Positions 24,045 through 31,940 of a DNA stretch of 34,224 nt are shown here, piece after piece. Made by a program: the position numbers and the translations under genes. The stretch is taken from assembly GCA_017453285.1 (NCBI GenBank), contig JAFTKL010000071.1:1-34224 (forward strand), in the 5' to 3' direction. Every line of letters begins with the position of its first letter. Positions within the stretch are counted from its first letter, which is position 1. The notes below the pieces were generated by a model. That model made no database searches and was not told the DNA's origin. It worked only from the letters and a program-made list of their open reading frames with translations. The stretch is from Clostridia bacterium. GTDB taxonomy: Bacteria > Bacillota > Clostridia > Oscillospirales > CAG-272.

Positions 24045-24950
24045 CTTTTCTTTTACCTTTCTGATATCGGCTTCGACCTGCGCTTTGAGCTCGTCGAGCG
24101 AGCTGAATTTGACCTCGGGGCGTATGAATTCAAGGAATTCTATCGTGAGCGTTCCGCCGTAGAGATCGCCCTCGTAGTCAAAAATATGCGTCTCTGCGCA
24201 AAGTGTGGTGCCGTCGACCGTCGGGCGAGTGCCGACGTTGGTGATCGAGCGATAGTATTGCTTACCGATCTTGGTTCTTGTTGCGTAAACGCCGCGAGCG
24301 AGTATCTCCGCGCCTGCCTCAAAGGTCTGGTTTACCGTGGGAAATCCGAGCGTTCTGCCGAGGTGCTGACCGTCGATGACGGGACGCTTTATCGAATAGT
24401 GTCGCGCGAGCAGATAGTGCGCTCTTCTGACGTTGCCGTCAAGCAGAAGTCTGCGTATCGCGGACGAGCTTACCGTCTCGCCGTCAACGATGACCTCGTC
24501 GACAACGGTAAGGCCGATGCCGTGAGCCGAGCAGAGCTTTTTGAGCAGCTCAACGTCGCCCTCGCCGCGTCTTCCGAAGCGGTAGTTGTAGCCACAGACG
24601 ATGTGCGTCGCTCCGAGCTTATCTGACAAGTGGTCGCAGAAGAATTCCTCGGGCTCGAGCGAGGCGATCTCTTCACTGAATTCGGGGCAGACGAAGATCC
24701 TGACTCCGCTCTTCTGCATCAGTCTCTTTTTTTGCTCAAAGGGCGTGATGAGCGGAACGGGGGAGTGGGAGAAGAGGTTTTTTGGCGGCTCTTTGAAGCT
24801 GTAGACTGCAAAAGACGTGCCTGTGGATTTTGCAATTTCGCGCGCGATCTGCAATATTTTCGCGTGACCGATATGCACGCCGTCAAAGCATCCGAGCGCC
24901 ACTACGGTATTCTTTTCTGCGAGTTTTCCAAGGTTCTTTACGGTGCGCAT
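24030..24950 (-). CDS. ribF: Bifunctional riboflavin kinase / FAD synthetase
   Basis: It phosphorylates riboflavin to FMN and adenylates FMN to FAD in the cytoplasm. The N-terminal nucleotidyltransferase domain has GCFDGVHIGHAKIL (about 20-33) and CGYNYRFGRRGEGDV. The C-terminal kinase domain has GRTLGFPTVNQ, ARGVYAT, and NVGTRPTVDG, ending with the LYGGTLTIEFLEFIRPEVKF block. The length of 306 is usual. It stands alone under its own promoter instead of following truB-rbfA as in many Firmicutes. FMN made here would feed the covalently flavinylated Rnf subunits encoded next door. Confidence 0.95.
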   Translation of the reverse strand: MRTVKNLGKLAEKNTVVALGCFDGVHIGHAKILQIAREIAKSTGTSFAVYSFKEPPKNLFSHSPVPLITPFEQKKRLMQKSGVRIFVCPEFSEEIASLEPEEFFCDHLSDKLGATHIVCGYNYRFGRRGEGDVELLKKLCSAHGIGLTVVDEVIVDGETVSSSAIRRLLLDGNVRRAHYLLARHYSIKRPVIDGQHLGRTLGFPTVNQTFEAGAEILARGVYATRTKIGKQYYRSITNVGTRPTVDGTTLCAETHIFDYEGDLYGGTLTIEFLEFIRPEVKFSSLDELKAQVEADIRKVKEKDGEC

Positions 24951-24985
24951 AGTTCCTCTCCTTTCACATTTTGTCTTGCTACAAG

Positions 24986-25014
24986 ATTATAACACGATTT
25001 GGATGATAAATCAA
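24986..25014 (-). promoter_or_regulatory. Promoter for ribF
   Basis: On the minus strand, TTGATT (25014-25009), a 17-base spacer and TATAAT (24991-24986) lie about 36 bases before ribF. No FMN riboswitch fold was recognised in the short leader. The 11-base CGATTTGGATG occurs twice here (24995-25005 and 25046-25056). Confidence 0.75.
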
Positions 25015-25124
25015 TAGAATTTTACAAAAATCTGCTTTTTGCAGCCGATTTGGATGGCATTTTGGGGTATTTTTGGCGACAGTTGTTTGACAATAGATAA
25101 ACAAACTGAAATGGGCGCGAAAAC

Positions 25125-25154
25125 TTGACAAAGCGGTGTGCCTTATGGTATACT
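25125..25154 (+). promoter_or_regulatory. Promoter for the rnf operon
   Basis: A consensus TTGACA (25125-25130), an 18-base spacer and TATACT (25149-25154) lie about 58 bases before the rnfC GTG start. The divergent ribF promoter is about 110 bases away. Confidence 0.8.
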
Positions 25155-25211
25155 TATTATATAAATTGTAATGAATATCCCATCCGTTTGGGTGTTCATA
25201 AGGAGGAAAAA

Positions 25212-26546
25212 GTGGCAATTTTCAGATTGAGCGGAGTACACGTCAAGCACTGCAAGAATACCGCTAAGATGAGCGCCGTCCGTATCCCCGTGCCGAAGAC
25301 GGTCAACGTGCCGATGTCGATGCACATAGGCGCGCCTGCAAGACCGATAGTCAAGGTCGGCGACGAGGTCAAGGTCGGACAGCTTATAGGTGAGGCAGGA
25401 GCAGGACTTTCCGCGCCCGTATATTCGAGCGTTTCGGGCAAGGTCAAGAAGATAGACGAGATGCTCAACATCGCGGGCGGACAGATACAGACTATACTTA
25501 TTGAGACCGACGGACTTCAGAGCGTCGACGAGTCGATCGCGCCTTTTGAAGTAAGCACGAGAGAGGAATTCCTCGACGCGATCGCGAAGAGCGGCATCGT
25601 CGGACTCGGCGGCGCGGGCTTTCCCACGCTTATAAAGCTCAAAGCCGATATAAGCAAGATAGACACGCTTCTTATCAACGGAGCAGAGTGCGAACCCTAC
25701 ATAACCTCGGATACCAGAACTATGATCGACGACGCTGAGGCGGTCGCAGACGGAATTGCGTTAGTCAAGAAGTTCCTTGAGATCAAGAACGTCGTCGTGG
25801 GAATTGAAAAGAACAAGCCCGAGTGCATAAGCTCTATGAAGAAGGCACTCTCGGGAATTGACGGAGCTACCGTCAGATCTCTCCCCTCGGTCTATCCGCA
25901 GGGCGGAGAGAAGGTGCTCGTTTACCACACGCTCGGCAGAGTCATTAAAGAGGGCGGACTTCCGCTCGACTGCGGCGTTATCGTTATGAACTGCACCACG
26001 GTCGCCAAGATCTCGAAGTTCATCCGCACGGGTATGCCGCTCGTTGAGAAGTGCGTTACGGTAGACGGCTCGGCAATAAAGGAGCCGAAGAACGTCATCG
26101 CGCCCATTGGCACTCCCGCAAGGGATCTCGTCGAGTTCTGCGGCGGATTTGCAGAGGAGCCGAGAAAGGCACTCTACGGCGGACCTATGATGGGAATTGC
26201 TCTGACCGACCTTAGCGCACCCGTGCTCAAGCAGACCAACGCACTGCTCGTTTTCGGAGAGAAGGAGGCAACTCCGCCCCCCGTAACACCTTGTATCAAG
26301 TGCGGCAGATGTATAGATCACTGCCCGTTCGGACTCGATCCGACCGCGATCTCCAAGGCGTATAAGGCAAACGACCCCGAGACGCTTGAAAAGCTCAAGG
26401 TAAATCTTTGCATGGAATGCGGCTGCTGCAGCTACGTCTGCCCTGCAAGAAGAAATATAGTTCAGCGCAACAAGATGGCAAAGACTATGCTGCGCAACTT
26501 CCAGATCGAAAGAAAGAAGAGAGAGGAGGCACAAAAGAATGGATAA
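25212..26546 (+). CDS. rnfC: Rnf electron transport complex subunit C
   Basis: The peripheral NADH-binding, FMN and iron-sulfur subunit of the Rnf ion-pumping ferredoxin:NAD oxidoreductase. The biotin-carboxylase-like N-terminus (SAPVYSSVSGKVKKID) is followed by the NADH/FMN region (GLGGAGFPTLIKL, YPQGGEKVLVYHTLGR). Two ferredoxin-type cluster motifs follow: CIKCGRCIDHCP (from Cys361) and CMECGCCSYVCP (from Cys400). GTG at 25212 is chosen since AGGAGG sits 5 bases upstream, giving 444 residues, a usual size. First gene of a C-D-G-E-A-B operon; its end overlaps rnfD by 8 bases. Confidence 0.95.
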   Translation: MAIFRLSGVHVKHCKNTAKMSAVRIPVPKTVNVPMSMHIGAPARPIVKVGDEVKVGQLIGEAGAGLSAPVYSSVSGKVKKIDEMLNIAGGQIQTILIETDGLQSVDESIAPFEVSTREEFLDAIAKSGIVGLGGAGFPTLIKLKADISKIDTLLINGAECEPYITSDTRTMIDDAEAVADGIALVKKFLEIKNVVVGIEKNKPECISSMKKALSGIDGATVRSLPSVYPQGGEKVLVYHTLGRVIKEGGLPLDCGVIVMNCTTVAKISKFIRTGMPLVEKCVTVDGSAIKEPKNVIAPIGTPARDLVEFCGGFAEEPRKALYGGPMMGIALTDLSAPVLKQTNALLVFGEKEATPPPVTPCIKCGRCIDHCPFGLDPTAISKAYKANDPETLEKLKVNLCMECGCCSYVCPARRNIVQRNKMAKTMLRNFQIERKKREEAQKNG

Positions 26547-27456
26547 CTCTATGCTGCTCGTCTCTCCCGCTCCTCACGTCAGACAAAAGGCAAACACGAA
26601 AAGCTTGATGCTCGACGTCGTGATCGCTATGCTTCCCGCGCTCGTTGCGTAGGTCATCATATTCGGATGGCGCTCGCTCGTCGTCGTGTCGGTATGCGTG
26701 CTTTCCTGCGTGCTCTTCGAGTTTCTCTTTCAGAAGCTCTGCCGCCGCGACGTAACGGTAGGCGACTTCTCGGCGGTAGTTACGGGAATGCTGCTTGCAT
26801 TTAATCTGCCCGTAAGCATTCCGCTCTGGCAGGCTATGTTCGGAAGCCTTGTTGCTATAGTTGCGGTAAAGCAGCTCTTCGGAGGAATCGGACGCAACTT
26901 TGCTAACCCCGCGCTTACCGCGAGAATAGTGATGATCGTCTCGTTCGCGTCTTCAATGACGAACTTCGCGACGAACGCCGATGCGACAAGCTCGGCTACT
27001 CCCCTGGTACAGATGGGAACAGACGCTATGCCGTCGCTGCTCACCCTCTTCCTTGGCAACCACGGAGGATGTCTCGGTGAGACCTGCGCGCTCGCGCTCA
27101 TCATCGGTTTTGTCTATCTGCTCGTTCGCAAGGTAATCACCTGGCATACGACGGTAGTTTTCGTCGGTACGGTAGCACTCTTTACGCTCTGCCTCGGTCA
27201 AAATCCCCTTGAGCACGTGCTCAGCGGCGGACTCCTGCTCGGCGCGATATTTATGGCGACCGACTATTCGACTACCCCCTCGACCAAGTGGGGTAAGGTG
27301 ATCTTCGGTTTCGGATGCGGACTTATCACGGTGCTTATCCGCGTATTCGGCGGATATCCCGAGGGCGTTTCGTTTGCGATCCTGCTTATGAATATCCTCA
27401 CACCCTACATCAGCATCTGGACTCGCAGAAAGATCTTCGGAGGTGTCAAGAAATGA
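26539..27456 (+). CDS. rnfD: Rnf electron transport complex subunit D, interrupted by an in-frame TAG
   Basis: The membrane subunit that carries a covalently bound FMN. Starting at ATG 26539 (AGAGGAGG upstream, overlapping rnfC) the frame reads through family sequence, but codon 38 (26650-26652) is TAG, between LPALVA and VIIFGWRSL within the first membrane helix. After it the frame continues unbroken to 27456, about 305 codons in total, the normal size. The flavin threonine is Thr154 in SSATPL, and MATDYSTTPSTKWG is intact. Internal restart would lose the first helix, and no good RBS is seen near 26686. Either rnfD is a point pseudogene, the codon is suppressed, or the base is a sequence error. 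Confidence 0.9.
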
Positions 27457-27998
27457 AAAAGAACGACACTCTCAAAAGTATAATCGTCCTCGTCTCTATC
27501 TGCCTCGTTATCGCGGCGGCTATGGCGGGTATCAATATGATAACCAAGGACAAAATAGCGGCAGTTCAGGCAGAGAAGGAAGCAAAGGCACTACAAGCGG
27601 TGCTTCCCGAGAACGCGGGCTTTGAAAAGCTTGAGGATATCCCCGATCTTCCTGCGACCGTCAGCGCGGTCTATCTCGACAAGGACGGAGAGGGAATTGC
27701 TATGCTGCTGAGTGCTTCGGGATACGATTCCTCGAACCCGATCAGCATCGCCGTCGGCTTTGATAAGGACGGCAAGATCGAAAAATGCTACGTTATCTCC
27801 TGCACGGGAGAGACGAGCGGTATCGGTACGAAGGTAAAGAACGAGAGCTTTCTTTCTCAGTTCGACGGAAAGGGAGATATGGGCGGTGTTGATACCATCA
27901 GCGGCGCGACTATTTCCTCGTCCGCATTCCTTAGCGCAATCGAGGATGCTTTCGACGTGATCAAAACTATCAATACGAACGCGGAGGTGGACGAATGA
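27453..27998 (+). CDS. rnfG: Rnf electron transport complex subunit G
   Basis: A single-helix, externally exposed subunit with covalently bound FMN. The helix is at about residues 8-29 and the FMN-binding domain follows. The flavin threonine is Thr153 in DTISGATISSSA, matching the SGAT-type flavinylation motif. The ATG at 27453 overlaps the rnfD stop (ATGA) and has GGAGGT upstream; 181 residues is normal. Flavinylation needs an ApbE-type transferase, which is not in this window. Confidence 0.93.
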   Translation: MKKNDTLKSIIVLVSICLVIAAAMAGINMITKDKIAAVQAEKEAKALQAVLPENAGFEKLEDIPDLPATVSAVYLDKDGEGIAMLLSASGYDSSNPISIAVGFDKDGKIEKCYVISCTGETSGIGTKVKNESFLSQFDGKGDMGGVDTISGATISSSAFLSAIEDAFDVIKTINTNAEVDE

Positions 27999-28684
27999 GT
28001 AAGCTTCAAAATCTTCTCAAGGGTATTATAAAAGAAAACCCCGTGCTCGTTCTCGTTCTCGGCACGTGTCCTACGCTCGCGACCACCACGTCGGTGCTCA
28101 ACGCACTTGGTATGGGCGTTGCGGCGACCGCGGTCCTTATCTGCTCTAACATCGCCATTTCGGCACTCCGCAAGGTAATTCCCGATAAGGTCAGAATCCC
28201 TTGCTACATCGTGCTTATTGCAGGCTTCGTTACCATCATCGAGATGCTGATGCACGCGTTCGTGCCCGATCTTTACGAGTCGCTCGGCGTCTTCCTCTCG
28301 CTTATCGTCGTTAACTGCATCATTCTCGGCAGAGCTGAGATGTATGCAAGCAAGAACGGAGTCGTCGACTCGGCTATCGACGCTGTCGGTATGGGTATAG
28401 GCTTTACGCTCGCACTCTTTTTGATGGCGAGCATCCGCGAGATCCTCGGCGCAGGAACATTCCTCGGCTTTGCGATCCCGTGGCTCGTTGATAACCCGAT
28501 ACTCATCTTCGGTATGGCTCCCGGCGGATTTTTCGTTTTCGGTTGCCTTATCGCGCTCGTCAATAAGATCTCCAAGAAGAAAAACAATAAGGAATTCGGC
28601 TGTCACAACTGTCCGTCCGCTTACCTTTGCGGCAAGAAGGACGAAAATCCTTGTGCTACGGTCGGGGAAGGAGATGATAAGTAA
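27995..28684 (+). CDS. rnfE: Rnf electron transport complex subunit E
   Basis: A polytopic membrane subunit homologous to RnfA and forming with it an intramembrane iron-sulfur site; the ligand cysteines are Cys25 (LGTCPTLATT) and Cys108 (VVNCIILGRAE). About six helices span residues 15-190. Beyond the usual end is a tail with Cys203, Cys206, Cys212 and Cys220 (GCHNCPSAYLCG), which could bind metal. The start overlaps rnfG by 4 bases. The family is certain; a role for the tail is inference. Confidence 0.93.
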   Translation: MSKLQNLLKGIIKENPVLVLVLGTCPTLATTTSVLNALGMGVAATAVLICSNIAISALRKVIPDKVRIPCYIVLIAGFVTIIEMLMHAFVPDLYESLGVFLSLIVVNCIILGRAEMYASKNGVVDSAIDAVGMGIGFTLALFLMASIREILGAGTFLGFAIPWLVDNPILIFGMAPGGFFVFGCLIALVNKISKKKNNKEFGCHNCPSAYLCGKKDENPCATVGEGDDK

Positions 28685-29277
28685 TGAAGGGACTTATAAT
28701 TATCCTTATGACCTCTGTGTTGGTCAATAACTACGTGCTCGTGCGCTTCCTTGGCATCTGTCCGTTCCTCGGAGTTTCAAAGAAGCTCAATCAGGCGTTC
28801 GGTATGGGCGTTGCGGTGACCTTCGTTATGCTTATGGCAACGGCGGCGACTTACCCGATCTATTCCTATCTGCTCGAGCCCAACGGACTTGGATATATGC
28901 GCACCATCGTGTTTATCCTCGTCATCGCGGCACTCGTTCAGCTCGTTGAGATAATTCTCAAAAAGTACATTCCCGCGCTTCACGCGTCCTTGGGAATTTA
29001 TCTTCCGCTTATCACCACCAACTGTGCCGTCCTCGGCGTTACCATCAACAACATCAACGACGGCTATAACTTCCTTGAGTCTATGGTAAGCTCGGTAGGT
29101 TGCGGACTTGGATTTTTGCTTGCTATGGTTCTCTTTGCGGGCGTTCGCTCGAGACTCGAGGAGGCTGATCCCCCCGCGGCGTTCAGAGGACTCCCCATCA
29201 CTCTCGTTTCTGCGTCTATCGTGGCACTCTCGTTTATGGGCTTTAGCGGTCTTGTAAACGGACTGTTCGGCGCGTAA
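28684..29277 (+). CDS. rnfA: Rnf electron transport complex subunit A
   Basis: A membrane subunit with six helices, paired with RnfE. The intramembrane cluster cysteines are Cys26 (FLGICPFLGVSKK) and Cys114 (ITTNCAVLGV). At 197 residues it has the standard length (about 190-200). Its ATG shares one base with the rnfE TAA (TAATG), so translation is coupled. Confidence 0.95.
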   Translation: MKGLIIILMTSVLVNNYVLVRFLGICPFLGVSKKLNQAFGMGVAVTFVMLMATAATYPIYSYLLEPNGLGYMRTIVFILVIAALVQLVEIILKKYIPALHASLGIYLPLITTNCAVLGVTINNINDGYNFLESMVSSVGCGLGFLLAMVLFAGVRSRLEEADPPAAFRGLPITLVSASIVALSFMGFSGLVNGLFGA

Positions 29278-29287
29278 GGAGGTAGGT

Positions 29288-30118
29288 ATGGATATACTTA
29301 TAGCAACGGCAATAGTCGCGGGCATCGGACTTGTCTGCGCGGTGATGCTCGTTCTTGCGGCAAAGTTCTTTGCGGTCGAAGAGGACGAGACAGAAAAGCA
29401 GATACGCGAGTGTCTACCCGGTGCAAACTGCGGAGCCTGCGGCTACGCGGGATGCGACGGATACGCAAAAGCTCTTGCGGCAGATAAGGAGACAAAGAGC
29501 CTCAAGGCAAATCTCTGTATCCCCGGCGGCGACGCGGCGGCAAGAGAGATCTCTGCGATTCTCGGAGTTGAGTTCGAGGACGTTGTCGAGCAGGTGGCTG
29601 TAATTCATTGTTACGGCGACTGCGAGCATACCGCTCATAAGATGGATTACGTCGGAATACGCACCTGCGAGGCGGTAAAGACTATGTACGGCGGCGACGG
29701 CAAATGCACATACGGATGCATCGGTCTTGGCGACTGCGTGAAGGTCTGTCCGCAGGAAGCGATCTGCATCGAGAACGGAATGGCGCACATCGACACCAGA
29801 AAGTGCATCGGCTGCGGACTTTGTGCCAAGGCTTGCCCGAGAGGAATAATCAGCATTATGGACGACGTTGAGCGCGTGCTCGTCACTTGTAACAACAAGG
29901 ATAAGGGAGCGGTCGCAAGGCAGAAGTGCAGTAACGGATGTATCGGATGCAAGAAGTGCGAGAAGAATTGCCCCACGGGCGCGATCAAGGTCGTGGATAA
30001 CCTCGCAACGATCGATTACAGCCTTTGTACAAAGTGCGAGCTTTGCGCCGAGAACTGCCCCGTCGGCTGTATTCTCGTCTCGGATTTCAACGGAATACAT
30101 AACGCGAAAAAGGATTAA
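29288..30118 (+). CDS. rnfB: Rnf electron transport complex subunit B
   Basis: The ferredoxin-facing subunit with many iron-sulfur clusters. One N-terminal helix (about 1-25) anchors it. A four-cysteine motif follows (CLPGANCGACGYAGCDGY), and then successive ferredoxin-type motifs: CTYGCIGLGDCVKVCP, CIGCGLCAKACP, CSNGCIGCKKCEKNCP and CTKCELCAENCP. This ordering is typical of clostridial RnfB. GGAGG precedes the start at 29288, and 276 residues is a usual size. A terminator lies 18 bases after the stop. Confidence 0.95.
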   Translation: MDILIATAIVAGIGLVCAVMLVLAAKFFAVEEDETEKQIRECLPGANCGACGYAGCDGYAKALAADKETKSLKANLCIPGGDAAAREISAILGVEFEDVVEQVAVIHCYGDCEHTAHKMDYVGIRTCEAVKTMYGGDGKCTYGCIGLGDCVKVCPQEAICIENGMAHIDTRKCIGCGLCAKACPRGIISIMDDVERVLVTCNNKDKGAVARQKCSNGCIGCKKCEKNCPTGAIKVVDNLATIDYSLCTKCELCAENCPVGCILVSDFNGIHNAKKD

Positions 30119-30136
30119 AATTTATCAAAATTATTG

Positions 30137-30167
30137 AAAGCGAGTCGCTTCGGCGGCTCGCTTTTTT
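30137..30167 (+). terminator. Rho-independent terminator of the rnf operon
   Basis: A 12-bp stem (30137-30148 with 30153-30164, one G-T pair) caps a TTCG tetraloop and runs into six or seven Ts. It separates the rnf operon from spoIIGA. Confidence 0.85.
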
Positions 30168-30186
30168 ATTTTTTCCTCTGCCAAGA

Positions 30187-30220
30187 GCCGACAAATTACA
30201 CGCGAGTGTAGGTGTATAAT
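30187..30220 (+). promoter_or_regulatory. Possible Spo0A-controlled promoter for spoIIGA-sigE
   Basis: TATAAT (30215-30220) lies 20 bases before the spoIIGA start. A 0A-box-like sequence in reverse (GCCGACAA, 6 of 8 with the TTGTCGAA consensus) lies at 30187-30194, where a -35 would be with an over-long spacer of about 20 bases. The Bacillus spoIIG promoter has the same layout: a long spacer and Spo0A sites around -35. The -10 is clear; the 0A box is tentative. Confidence 0.45.
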
Positions 30221-30240
30221 TAGTGCAGGGAGGTGATAGC

Positions 30241-31110
30241 GTGGAGCATACCGTTTATATCGATCTTTATTTTATGATAAATTTTGCGATGGATTTTCTC
30301 TGCTTCTATCTGACCTCGTGGCTTTTGTCCTTGCGCCGAAGCCTTTTGCGCACGATGCTCGCCTCGGCATTTGGCGCGCTTTATGCCTGCGTAGCACTGT
30401 TTTTGGGCCTGCGCGGAGTGTGGTCGATACTTTCCGATCTCGCGATCTGCCTTTTGATGTGCGCCATCGCGTACTATCGACCAAAAGAAGCGCGCGCCGT
30501 CGCCGTCGATGCACTCGTGTATTCTGCAGTGTCGATATTGCTCGGCGGTGCGATGACCGCGCTCTTTTATTTCTTCAACCGCATAGGACTTGACCGCTTG
30601 CTCGGTAGCGAGGAGGACGCGGACGGAATATCGGTCTGGCTTTTCGCACTTATAGCAATCGCGGGCGCTGTGGCGACCGCGTTCGGCGGTAAGCTTATGA
30701 GAAAAAGAGCGACTCGGCGCGCGTGTCGGGTGAGCATCAGACTCGGCGCTCGGACTGTAACGCTCGACGGCATCTGCGACAGTGGAAATCTGCTTTGCGA
30801 GCCGATAAGCGCACTGCCGTGCATAATAATTGATGAAAAAACACTCGCCTCGCTCGTCGGAAAGGAAGCCGCGCGCTCGATCGTCTCGGGGCGCGCCGAT
30901 AGGCTCGCAGAGGATATTGTGCGCCGCATCCGCGCTCTGCCGATGCGCACGGTCAGCGGCGAGAGCATCTGCTACGCGATAAGGCCCGACGAGGTGAAGA
31001 TCAGCACGGGCAGGGAGACAAGATCTGTCGAGGTGTATATCGCGACCTCGCCTGAGCCAATGCGAGCAGAGGGGGCAGAGGCGCTCGTTCCGTCAAGGCT
31101 TTGCAGCTAA
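30241..31110 (+). CDS. spoIIGA: Sporulation sigma-E factor-processing peptidase
   Basis: A membrane aspartic protease that cuts the pro-sequence of sigma-E in the mother cell after the forespore signal SpoIIR. About five helices fill the N-terminal half (residues 2-150), and the catalytic aspartate is Asp180 in LDGICDSGNLLCEP, the D-S/T-G form. GTG at 30241 is chosen since GGGAGGT ends 6 bases upstream and the family-typical start (HTVYIDLYFMIN) follows. The length of 289 is close to usual (about 300). It precedes sigE by 22 bases, its natural partner. Confidence 0.92.
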   Translation: MEHTVYIDLYFMINFAMDFLCFYLTSWLLSLRRSLLRTMLASAFGALYACVALFLGLRGVWSILSDLAICLLMCAIAYYRPKEARAVAVDALVYSAVSILLGGAMTALFYFFNRIGLDRLLGSEEDADGISVWLFALIAIAGAVATAFGGKLMRKRATRRACRVSIRLGARTVTLDGICDSGNLLCEPISALPCIIIDEKTLASLVGKEAARSIVSGRADRLAEDIVRRIRALPMRTVSGESICYAIRPDEVKISTGRETRSVEVYIATSPEPMRAEGAEALVPSRLCS

Positions 31111-31132
31111 AAATACATATAAGGAGCTTTTT

Positions 31133-31843
31133 ATGATCAAGAGCATTTTCGGACGTTTAAGCGGATGGATAAAGGCGATATTATTTCGCAAGTGCGGGGG
31201 AGTGTACTACGTAAACGGCACCGAGGTGCTGCCGCCGCCGCTCTCAAAGGAAGAGGAGAGCGAAATGATATTGCGTTTGGGCGAGGACGAGAGCGCGCGA
31301 CAGCGGCTCATCGAGCACAATCTGCGGCTCGTCGTTTATATCGCCAAGAGATTTGAAAACACGGGAGTCGGAATTGAGGACCTCGTCTCTATCGGCACGA
31401 TCGGGCTGATAAAGGCGATCAATACCTTCAAGGCAGACAAAAACATCAAGCTCGCGACCTACGCGTCGAGGTGTATTGAAAACGAGATACTGATGTATAT
31501 TCGCAAGCACTCGGGTACGCGCGTCGAGGTGTCGATCGACGAGCCGCTCAATACCGATTGGGACGGCAACGAGCTCTTGCTCTCGGATATCCTCGGCAGC
31601 GAGGACGACGGCGTGTCGTATGAGATCGAGCAGATGGAGGAGAGATTGCGCGTTCGGCGCGCGGTCGCGGAGTTGTCGGGGCGCGAGCGCGTGATCATCG
31701 AGATGCGTTACGGAATGAACGGCAGACGCGAGCTGACACAAAAGGAGGTCGCCGACCGCCTTGGCATCTCGCAGTCGTATATCTCGAGACTTGAAAAGAA
31801 GATAATCGCAAAGCTCAAATGCGAGATAGAGTCTGAGGGATGA
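31133..31843 (+). CDS. sigE: RNA polymerase sporulation sigma factor SigE
   Basis: The mother-cell-specific sigma factor of early sporulation. The N-terminal amphipathic pro-sequence (about the first 25-28 residues, up to CGGVYYVNGTEVLPPPLS) holds it inactive until SpoIIGA cuts it; the cut site is inferred. Region 2 contains RLVVYIAKRFENTGVGIEDL and SIGTIGLIKAINTF. Region 4 contains LTQKEVADRLGISQSYISR. The length of 236 is standard. AAGGAG precedes the ATG. Its usual neighbour sigG does not follow. Expected targets include spoIIIA, also in this window. Confidence 0.96.
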   Translation: MIKSIFGRLSGWIKAILFRKCGGVYYVNGTEVLPPPLSKEEESEMILRLGEDESARQRLIEHNLRLVVYIAKRFENTGVGIEDLVSIGTIGLIKAINTFKADKNIKLATYASRCIENEILMYIRKHSGTRVEVSIDEPLNTDWDGNELLLSDILGSEDDGVSYEIEQMEERLRVRRAVAELSGRERVIIEMRYGMNGRRELTQKEVADRLGISQSYISRLEKKIIAKLKCEIESEG

Positions 31844-31849
31844 CGGCAT

Positions 31850-31883
31850 TCTGCACAATAATACAATACAGTATTTGTGCAGA
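31850..31883 (+). terminator. Hairpin after sigE, possible terminator
   Basis: TCTGCACAA (31850-31858) pairs with TTGTGCAGA (31875-31883), and a second imperfect pair (AATAC / GTATT) extends the stem. Only a weak T-tract follows, so termination may be incomplete. Confidence 0.5.
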
Positions 31884-31905
31884 TTTCTAAAAAACTCCTC
31901 CCTTG

Positions 31906-31934
31906 TTGACAGTACAGCAAATGTATGGTATAAT
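31906..31934 (+). promoter_or_regulatory. Consensus promoter without an adjacent gene
   Basis: A perfect TTGACA (31906-31911), a 17-base spacer and a perfect TATAAT (31929-31934): the only fully consensus promoter noticed in the window. The next CDS starts 184 bases away and a terminator-like hairpin lies between. Confidence 0.8.
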
Positions 31935-31940
31935 GGTACC

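Noticed and set aside
24951..25211. FMN riboswitch upstream of ribF or rnfC
   Set aside because: The leaders are too short and the conserved RFN-element blocks are not visible.
6269..27456. Reassignment of TAA and TAG as sense codons
   Set aside because: Many genes here end naturally at TAA (Sua5-type gene, coaE, whiA, rnfC, lipoproteins) and spoIIIAH ends at TAG; prfA is intact. Point mutation, local suppression or error is more likely.
26686..27456. A shortened rnfD beginning at the GTG at 26686
   Set aside because: No good ribosome-binding site lies upstream, and conserved RnfD sequence continues in frame on the 5' side back to an ATG with a strong site at 26539.
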